Position numbers and translations under genes: made by a program. A stretch of DNA of 64,000 bases from Ruminococcus sp. (GTDB lineage: Bacteria; Bacillota; Clostridia; Lachnospirales; Lachnospiraceae), in NCBI GenBank assembly GCA_013911065.1, contig JACERV010000005.1, forward strand, positions 1 to 64,000, read 5' to 3'. A model generated the notes under the pieces. It saw only the letters and a program-made list of their open reading frames with translations. It was not told the DNA's origin and ran no database searches. Numbering within the stretch: the stretch's first letter is position 1; the number at the start of each line of letters is the position of its first letter. Of the stretch, positions 15,505 through 23,400 are shown one piece after another.

Positions 15505-16347
15505 TTATATAGTAGGAAATTGTCTGCTTATATCTTTTATTATGGTCTCTACGTCATCTTGGGGCAAAGGATTTACAACAGTCATTTTATTTTGTCCTAG
15601 ACCATTAAGAGATGTTCCACAAACAATAGCCTTCTTTTTACTTTCTACAATCCACCATCTATCATGAATATTTTTATAGTGAAAAACATCCATAGGAATC
15701 GTAAGTCTTTGTTCTATTGATTGCCGTAAAGTATAGTCATAATTGTATGAATTTGTGATAATCTTTAAAGCCGAAACCTTCGCTTCTTTTACAATATTAA
15801 CAAATAGGTCTACATAGTCATCATATCTTTTCTTCGGGAAGATATACGGGTCAAGAATTGTTAATTTTTCTCCTTGGCTTCCTATATCAAGCAATTTAGA
15901 AGAAATAAGAGTGATTTTTTCATTCAAGCTCATTTTACAATTAGCAACCTCTTCATTAAGGTTGTGTACATTATTTTCTGCATTATTATCCATTAAAATT
16001 TGTTCTACCTGTTTATTCGATATATGAATAATAAAATCATAATGCAAACCCAACTGATCTAATGATTTACCTATTGATTGAATATTAATAAAGTGTGCCC
16101 TCTCCATAAAACTAATAATTTCTTGCTCTGTAGCCTCAACACTTTCATTATCTATAGATTCTAATAACCAATTATGACCTTTTACCTCCGGGATATTGCA
16201 AAAAGGGGGGTATTCAGACCATGTTCCAAAATATACCTTTGCATCTGATAAAGTAGAAAATACTTCCGTAAAAAAGTTTAATTCAATGTTTCCTAATGCC
16301 CTTTTCTCCCCTTCATACTTTGAAGTGTTCATATGAAAATATAGCAT
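15505..16347 (-). CDS. Phospholipase D-like domain protein
   Basis: The 280-aa protein has a C-terminal segment IHDRWWIVESKKKAIVCGTS followed by LNGLG. This is the layout of a single PLD/nuclease-like HxK-type half-site found in many uncharacterised PLD-like proteins (HDR.W...GTSLNGLG). Before it, ITLISSKLLD and KLTILDPYIFPKKRYDDY look like the strand-helix pairs of the fold. The N-terminal 140 residues are not recognised. Start chosen with AGGAGGG four bases before ATG. It lies between SOS genes and ends in its own terminator. A nuclease or nucleic-acid sensor role is inference; enzymatic competence is unproven because only one half-site is visible. Confidence 0.5.
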   Translation of the reverse strand: MLYFHMNTSKYEGEKRALGNIELNFFTEVFSTLSDAKVYFGTWSEYPPFCNIPEVKGHNWLLESIDNESVEATEQEIISFMERAHFINIQSIGKSLDQLGLHYDFIIHISNKQVEQILMDNNAENNVHNLNEEVANCKMSLNEKITLISSKLLDIGSQGEKLTILDPYIFPKKRYDDYVDLFVNIVKEAKVSALKIITNSYNYDYTLRQSIEQRLTIPMDVFHYKNIHDRWWIVESKKKAIVCGTSLNGLGQNKMTVVNPLPQDDVETIIKDISRQFPTI

Positions 16348-16497
16348 TTTCCCTCCTTTTCATCCCCATCTGTTTATGAAGACATACTTAATGAATTTAA
16401 TTGTCAAAATTAAGAATACATCATCATCTACTAATTATCAATATTAAGTTATCAATATACAACAAATTAGCAAGTTTTAATCTTCCTAACTCTTGGC

Positions 16498-16812
16498 TTA
16501 TGTTTGCCATATAATTTTCCATTTCCCTTCCTGCATTTGATACAATAACCGGAATCTATATTCACATCCATCTGTTTTTGCGCTGCACTCATATTCCATT
16601 GTGGGAATTCCACAGTAGTTCTTTTTACCACGCGAATGAACATGAATGTTTTGTATCTCCTGAATAATACCATCCTTATCTTCATATTTTAGAAATCGAG
16701 GTATTGTTCTACCGGTTCTTGTAAACCAACAGTCACATGCAACATCCTCTTGCTTTCCATATATTCTGCCAGTCTCTGTTGCTGCCGTATTTGTTCCAAT
16801 CCCGAATGCCAT
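16498..16812 (-). CDS. Small partner protein of the Y-family polymerase
   Basis: The protein (104 aa) starts MAFGIGTNTAATETGRIYG and carries CDCWFTRTGRTIPRFLK and two further cysteines (YCGIPTMEYECS, TDGCEYRF). A longer frame reaches back into dinB, but the ATG at 16812 has AAGGAGAG at the right distance in the 16-base gap after dinB, so it is preferred. Small proteins of this kind commonly follow Y-family polymerase genes in Lachnospiraceae as far as I recall, but no function is known to me. Co-expression with dinB under LexA is likely. Confidence 0.65.
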   Translation of the reverse strand: MAFGIGTNTAATETGRIYGKQEDVACDCWFTRTGRTIPRFLKYEDKDGIIQEIQNIHVHSRGKKNYCGIPTMEYECSAKTDGCEYRFRLLYQMQEGKWKIIWQT

Positions 16813-16828
16813 ATCAGCACTCTCCTTT

Positions 16829-18097
16829 CTACCCAATCTTGAGTTTGCTATAATCCACGCTTCTCTTTTCCCGACTAATACCGCCGGACATATGGTCAAT
16901 GCCTATAGGGGCAGCGAATACAGCCCTTAATACAGAATCATTACCATACCGCCGTCGTATTTTGTCTATTGTATGATCCACAATTTCCAGTCTTGTATAA
17001 TCCGTCATATCGAACAAATCCATCTGTCGCATAGTGTCTTTATCTCTCACCCGGCCCGTGTGGATGCCTAAATGACGTATAGGAGTTCCATCCCAGAATT
17101 CATCAAACAGCCCACAGGCTGCCTTATGAATTTCCCGAGTAATGCAGGTGGCACTTCCCAACACCTTCTGGTGAGAGGAATAATGCAGGTTATAGTCCCG
17201 GATACCAACACTTATAACTTCAATTTTCACCTTATCTTTTCTAATCCGGGTAGCTACAGTTTCAGCCAATGCCAGAAGAACAAGCTTGGCTGTCTGCGCA
17301 TCCGTTACATCCCAACTTATGGTGGTACTGTTGCCGTAGCCTTTATTAGGAATTGGCCCGGATTCTACAACCGAAAGATCCAACCCATTTGCAAATGCCC
17401 AGACCACTTCTCCTTGTTTTTTAAGGTGATTCTTCAATATGTCTGGATTCGCATGAGCAAGCTCTCCTATGGTATGAATCCCTAATGTATGAAGTTTCTT
17501 TGTAGTTGACCTCCCCACAAAAAACAAGTCTGATGCTGGAAGCGGCCACATCTTTTCGGGAATTTCTTCTGGATATAATGTATGCACTCTGTCCGGTTTT
17601 TGAAAGTCGGATGCCATTTTTGCGAGTAACTTATTGTTGGAGATACCAATATTTACAGTAAACCCTAGTTCTCTATATATCCTATCCTTTATCTCTTTGG
17701 CTGCAGACTCCGGTATTCCAAACAATGATTGCATGCCGGTCATGTCAACGTAAGCCTCGTCGATGCTGTATTGTTCTACATCTGGGCTGTAGTCACGCAA
17801 GATATTTATAAAAGCCTCGGAACATTGTTCATATAGTCCGTAATTAGGAGGAGCGATAAGAAGATGAGGACATTTTTGCTTTGCCTCCACTAATGTTTCA
17901 CCTGTCCGAATCTTATATTTCTTCGCTGGAAGGGATTTGGCTAATATAATTCCATGCCTTAATGCCATATCTCCTCCGATGGCAGAGGGTATAGTACGTA
18001 GATCTAAGCATCCCCCCAAATGATAAATACGATATGCCGCTTCCCAAGACAAATATGCACTATTAACATCAATATGGAAAACAATACGTTGGCTCAT
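16829..18097 (-). CDS. dinB: Y-family translesion DNA polymerase (DinB/UvrX type)
   Basis: This error-prone polymerase copies past DNA lesions. The palm motif FHIDVNSAYLSWEA carries the first catalytic Asp (residue 9), and EQYSIDEAYVDMTG near residue 108 carries the Asp-Glu pair. The thumb and little-finger parts follow, and QMDLFDMTDY near residue 380 is a clear beta-clamp binding motif. The length (422 aa) fits the mobile-element UvrX-like branch. A perfect LexA-type box lies 30 bases upstream, so the gene should be induced by DNA damage. Such genes are typical cargo of conjugative elements and plasmids. Confidence 0.93.
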   Translation of the reverse strand: MSQRIVFHIDVNSAYLSWEAAYRIYHLGGCLDLRTIPSAIGGDMALRHGIILAKSLPAKKYKIRTGETLVEAKQKCPHLLIAPPNYGLYEQCSEAFINILRDYSPDVEQYSIDEAYVDMTGMQSLFGIPESAAKEIKDRIYRELGFTVNIGISNNKLLAKMASDFQKPDRVHTLYPEEIPEKMWPLPASDLFFVGRSTTKKLHTLGIHTIGELAHANPDILKNHLKKQGEVVWAFANGLDLSVVESGPIPNKGYGNSTTISWDVTDAQTAKLVLLALAETVATRIRKDKVKIEVISVGIRDYNLHYSSHQKVLGSATCITREIHKAACGLFDEFWDGTPIRHLGIHTGRVRDKDTMRQMDLFDMTDYTRLEIVDHTIDKIRRRYGNDSVLRAVFAAPIGIDHMSGGISREKRSVDYSKLKIG

Positions 18098-18127
18098 GTC
18101 TACCCCTCCTTTATTTGCAGTATATCA

Positions 18128-18139
18128 GAACGTATGTTC
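18128..18139. promoter_or_regulatory. LexA (SOS) box upstream of dinB
   Basis: GAACGTATGTTC is an exact match to the Firmicutes LexA/DinR core GAAC-N4-GTTC. It lies 31 bases before the dinB start on the minus strand, where it would block transcription until DNA damage. Confidence 0.8.
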
Positions 18140-18201
18140 CTAATTCAAGAGGTAGTTATTTCCTTTCTGTTTATATAATATAAAATGAAAAGTTAAAGTT
18201 T

Positions 18202-18213
18202 GAACGTAAGTTT
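18202..18213. promoter_or_regulatory. Possible second, weaker LexA box
   Basis: GAACGTAAGTTT differs from the GAAC-N4-GTTC core at the last base. It lies 63 bases from the strong box and about 90 bases before the divergent 18301 gene, so it could bring that gene under SOS control as well. Confidence 0.35.
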
Positions 18214-18300
18214 AAATTCCAGATGATAGAAAAATATTAAACACATATTTCAGCCAATCTGATATAATGATACCTATACAAATGTATAAGGAGGTAGCAA

Positions 18301-19500
18301 ATGAAAGGATTTTTGGATGTTGAAATATGTGAAAAATTCAGAAAAGTAATTGTTGAAACGAATATCTTTGAAAACGATAACGAGTATAGAGAACATTACA
18401 ATCTCATTTGTGCTGTGATGGATAGGATAGATAGCAGTATCGCGTATCTCAATATAAATGCAAGCCCACCGAAGACGGAGGAATCTCTACTATTTTTTAT
18501 TGTATATTCATGTATGCTTTTGGACGGTGTTAAGCAATTACTAAAATCACTAGAAATAGAGACCGAGTATCAAAATCAAGATAGTCATGAGTCATATAAA
18601 TTTTTTAAAGATATTTGTATGGGTCGCCCATTATTTATTCCTCAGGAGAAATGCCCAACTGATGACAAATTTTTTGAGTATTTACGGTCACTATCTATGG
18701 CTCATCCATTTGAGACAAGTAGACCAAAATTTTTCAAAAAAGGAGAAATACAATACTCTCCTTGGGTCATTTCAAATAGTACCATGATGAATTTAATGGG
18801 TGTAAAAGATGGCGTAGGTATTCGTATTTATTCTAACCAATTTGATGAGAGTCAAGATTTAATTTTCTCTTTTAATATTCTAAAAGGATATATTAATTCT
18901 CGCTTTCACCTTATGGAAAAAGTGACCGAAAAAGTTTATCAAATTATCGCTGATAAAGAGAAAGAATGGAAGAAGGATAAAGTTCCTATAGATTTATCAC
19001 CTATTGATACTTTAACGAGAATCGTAGAAATACTTAAAAAGCGTTATGAAAATACTTATTCTATAGATATCTCTATACTGTATCTCCAATGTTCTCTAAC
19101 TGAATCAGCTAATAAGGGAATAGTTTCATCATATCAAAAAGTTATAACTGATTTGATTCCTTGTTTAATAGATTCAGTTGAGGAATTAGATTATGAAAAA
19201 ATAGCCATGATTTTTAGTGAAGTATTACATGCACGCCCTAAATTCACTGATGAAATGGCACACTACCAACTAGAAAAAATATTTAGTTATCTTAACATTG
19301 GTGATGAGCTTACTTCTAATTATACATGGGGTATACTTCAAGCTGATATTTTTACAGATAATTTTGCTAAAAAATGGGTCAAAATTAATACTGATACAAT
19401 GAATGCGGATGAAATCAAGTTATTAGTTAGTGTAGCCTGCTACTTTGAAAAGATAGAACAAGATAATCTTAATACACGTTCAGTTGAAAATAATACATAA
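18301..19500 (+). CDS. Unknown 399-aa protein divergent from dinB
   Basis: I do not recognise this protein. It starts at an ATG after ATAAGGAGG, has no signal peptide or transmembrane segment, and reads as a mainly helical soluble protein. Its best landmarks are SLLFFIVYSCMLLDGVKQLL (residues 62-81) and a region with KFFKDICMGRPLFIPQEKC. Composition matches the AT-rich neighbours. It is transcribed away from dinB across an intergenic space with one strong and one weak LexA-like box. A sensor or effector in the cargo block is possible but unproven. Confidence 0.7.
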   Translation: MKGFLDVEICEKFRKVIVETNIFENDNEYREHYNLICAVMDRIDSSIAYLNINASPPKTEESLLFFIVYSCMLLDGVKQLLKSLEIETEYQNQDSHESYKFFKDICMGRPLFIPQEKCPTDDKFFEYLRSLSMAHPFETSRPKFFKKGEIQYSPWVISNSTMMNLMGVKDGVGIRIYSNQFDESQDLIFSFNILKGYINSRFHLMEKVTEKVYQIIADKEKEWKKDKVPIDLSPIDTLTRIVEILKKRYENTYSIDISILYLQCSLTESANKGIVSSYQKVITDLIPCLIDSVEELDYEKIAMIFSEVLHARPKFTDEMAHYQLEKIFSYLNIGDELTSNYTWGILQADIFTDNFAKKWVKINTDTMNADEIKLLVSVACYFEKIEQDNLNTRSVENNT

Positions 19501-19638
19501 AAACACTTTACTTAATAATGTTACCTCATTATATATAATGATAAAAACAGTTATTTAACAAATAACCTTTATTCGTCAGTCTCAAGTAAGTCGGAGTGAC
19601 CAGATACGGACTTTAAATCTGTATGCTGAGAATCAAAG

Positions 19639-20184
19639 TTAATTGTTTTGATTAAAACTATATAATTGCTTAAAAAGTTTTTCGTTCTCCATTATTTCAA
19701 GAGAATGCATTTCATTGCGGATTCTATATAATAAGTATCTACATCTATTATGTAAAAATTCAATTCTTGGGGGAGAACTTATGCTAATGCTTAAAGAGTA
19801 AAGGTCCTGAACAATTTTAGCATAAGACCAGTACATTTCAAAATTTTTGCATGAAGAAAGTGATCCTTCTCTTAATCTATATCTATAAAACCTTTTGCAA
19901 TAGATATAAACTTTATTGACGTAAGTAAGGACTTTTGAAGACCATTCGTCATCTTCATATGGTATATCCTGAAAATATAAGTTGTTAACTTTTAAAAATT
20001 CAAGATTTACAATGTAGAGAACACTAGGTGCAAGATTGATTTCAGCATTTGATAAATAAAGAACTATTTCATCGGTGCTTCTATTATTAATTGTAGGTAT
20101 TATTGTTCCCTCCAAAAAATCTCGATAAACATTATTTTCTTTAATGGCTTCTATTTGTCCCCAGATTACGTCAGGCTTCTCCAT
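19639..20184 (-). pseudogene. Family 2 glycosyltransferase-like C-terminal fragment
   Basis: The 181-aa frame contains LYIVNLEFLKVNNLYF, IPYEDDEWSSKVLTYVNKVY and FYRYRLREGSLSS. This order (acceptor-side helix, YEDD/HED motif, YYYR.R..S) is the C-terminal half of capsule-type family 2 glycosyltransferases. The N-terminal nucleotide-sugar domain with its DxD motif is missing, and an in-frame stop lies just before the first ATG. The piece is most likely a decayed gene. If translated, it could not bind donor sugar on its own. Confidence 0.5.
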
Positions 20185-20445
20185 ATACGATTTACTAAAT
20201 CAGCTAAAGAATTCCAGATATTTACACACATTATATGCTCCAATGTAGTTAAAAAGGTAATTTGTTGTTTACTAAGAAATACTGAATCTTTCCCTAAATA
20301 CGTCATATACACTTTGTAATCCTACATGATTATACACCAATTAATACCATTTATCAATCTTGTTTCGCTGTCTATCTCCTTAAATTTTTTCATTTTTAGT
20401 TCTCTGATTGCCAATGTCCTTAAAAATCACTTCCTCCTATGTAGT
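20185..20445. other. Intergenic space, nothing recognised
   Basis: About 260 AT-rich bases between the glycosyltransferase fragment and the terminator of the pilus cluster. I see no gene, RNA or convincing promoter here. Confidence 0.5.
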
Positions 20446-20490
20446 AAAAAGGGAGAACTAAAAGCGATTTGCTTGTCATTCTCCCTTTTT
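20446..20490 (-). terminator. Terminator of the transfer/pilus region
   Basis: AAAAAGGGAGAA and TTCTCCCTTTTT form a 12-pair stem with a 21-base loop, five bases after the stop of the 1725-aa gene on the minus strand. It marks the end of the long minus-strand row of genes. Confidence 0.75.
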
Positions 20491-20494
20491 TAAA

Positions 20495-23400
20495 CTAATT
20501 TCTTAAATTTTGAAATTGTACTAAAAATTCATTTAATGCATTATCCTCTCTATTGTTACCAATTCCGTGCTCCTCAATGTAGTTTTTTACTTCTTTTACA
20601 TCACCGGGCATAAAACTCCACACTTCTTTCGAATTTTCCGCCTCCCATAAGGAAGTTATCAACCCACGATATGCAGAATTTGAGTACCACCTTGAATCCA
20701 CGCATAATCCACCATTGGAATTTCGTTCTTCCTTTTCTGCCGGCGATAGAGACTCAGTATCTACATCAGCATTTTTGTAGTAATTATCTTTATTTATAAA
20801 ACGGATATACTTGACAAGAACAGGCTTGGTTTCTATCTTCTCCCCATCTTTAATGATATAGAGATTAATCTGTTTGGTTGTTTCCTTCCCTTTATTTTCA
20901 GGTCCCATTGTATCCTGCACATGGTAAGTCACTGCTACATATCCCGAATCATTGAATGATGTTATTTCTTCCGGATGAAAATCTATCAATTTTATTTCAT
21001 CAGACATCTCTCCATCTTCCGAATCCTCCGCACACAGCTTGTTTGAAGCTACTGCATTTTCAAGTAATTCCTCTTCTGAAATGAATCCAGAACGTGCTTC
21101 ATCCAGAGTATAATACCTGTCTTCTGCATCAATAGTAGGGAATTCATTGTATTTAACCACAATCTTAGCATCTTGTGTTATAACACTGCCAGCGCTGTCC
21201 GTCACCTGGTAGGTGATGGTATGTGTGACGCTGCCATCGTTTTCGTCTAACTGCAAGAACCAGGTATCCAGCGTCTGATCTTCTGGCATCCCATCCTCCC
21301 AGCTTTCCGTATATGCTGCCTGTCTCTCATCATCTAAAAGTTTGCCCTCACTATATGCAATCTTGATAATTTTTAGTTTAGAGGTAAGATCTCCATCCTC
21401 CAAATCCTCCGCTTTGATATCCTGGAGCAAGTCATTTCGGGTAATTGTTTGACCCTCATAGTATTCTTTGTCCACGCTTGTAATTACAGGATGCTTGTCC
21501 CATATGGCATACAGGGTCATGACAGGAGGGTCGCCTCCGGCTGTGCCCTGCTTTGTGCAGATATTATGGATATCATCGAAAGAAATCTTATTGTCATTTT
21601 TCTCCAAGTATTCTACATTGGCCGGATTCATAAATGCCGAAGTGCTCCATCCGATAAATTTAAAATATGTTCTCCCAAAGCCTGTATACCCGTCATTTTC
21701 CCGAATACTATATCCTCCATTTGCCAAACAAGTATCATATGTCGTAGTATCATTTTTCTGTGCACCACTGTTTGCTGTGTTGCCTATGTATTTTATTAAC
21801 ACAGAAGAATCCCATATAGCATACAGGGCCATGTTTTTATTCACTGAAGCATTAACACTTCCTGACGCCTGATAAGTGCCTGTGCTCGCTGTATTGCTCT
21901 CATTCCATCCTTTAAACCGTCCATAAGTCCAGGCTGGTATTGCTGCTGGTATGGTATAGTTTTCAAACCAGTACTTGGTCCCGGCTGCTGGAACATTGGT
22001 GACTGTCTCTGTCCTATTTCTATTATAGGTCACTGTGTATTTGCTGCTTACAGTGATGTCCTGGGCTTTTGTTCCCGCTCCTGTCGTTTGATAATCTCCC
22101 GGACGAATCACATAATTGGTTGTATCCGCAAATGCAAACCTTGAATACATTAGGCTTCCCAATTTCGAACCATATGTAACTTCAGCAATTTTACTTCCAT
22201 TGCTATACGCATTGGGCACTACCATAATAGGAGTGCTTCCGGTCAGGGCCGAGGTTATTGTAATGCAATTGCCGTTTGCCAAACGGATATAATTGTTAGA
22301 ATTAATATTAATTGCTCCACCTAACTGCAGAGTACCATTTTGAAATATTGCTGATCCATTCGGACTTGAATTCGATTGTATATTCCCCCCAGTCAGCACA
22401 ATAACACCATACTTAGAATTATATATTGTGTTATAAATGCCCCCTCCACTGATTGTCCCAGTATTCAATTGTATAGTGCCGGATGTCATATTAATCCTTC
22501 CTCCACCCTGGTTAAATAATCCTCCTCCATAGGCTGCAGTATTGGATGTTATATTAGTGCCTTTGACGTTAAGTGTACAGTCAGCGTTATTAAATATGGC
22601 TCCACCATGAGTCGCAGTGTTTCCTGATATCGTTCCGCCATTTACATTCGTGGTGGAAGAACTATTGTTGAATATAGCTCCACCATAATTATTTATAGTC
22701 TTATTGTTGTTTATTGTTCCACCATTTAATGTAAATGTACTATTATTGATAAAAAGTCCACCTCCATGTGTAGTGGCTGTGTTACTATTTATGGTCCCGC
22801 TATTCATAATAACGTTCGCCTGCCAGCATCCGATACCGCCTCCCAGGTCAGCAGAAGAATTTGAATCAATATTATTGCTATTTAAGGTAAGGGTTTGGTA
22901 GTTTATATATACACCACCACCACTATTGGTATTGGCCCGATTACCTGTTATGACATTACTTGTCAAAGTAAGAGAAATATTGGTAAATATCCCGCCGCCA
23001 TATAACGTGGCAGTATTCCCAGATACTGTTGTATTCCGGAAATTCGATACAGCTCCGGCATCTATCAGGACACCACCGCCATAGGCTCCTGAGCTATTAC
23101 TATTAATGCTGCCCCCTTGGATATTAAGTGTTCCACCAATATTGTAAATGCCCCCGCCTGAGCCAGAGCTATTATTGTTTCTTACGCTGCCACTTGTCAT
23201 TGTAATCCCGGTTGTAGTATAGACTCCGCCTCCAGATTGGGAAGAATTATTCCTTATGGTTGCACCATTTAGCGTCAAGCTGCCTCCATTGTATACACCG
23301 CCGCCTTGATAGGCACTGTTCGAATAGATTTCTCCACCTGATAAGGTAAGCGAACCAGAATTATAGATACCTCCACCGTTTCCACCTGCAGCATTGGAAT

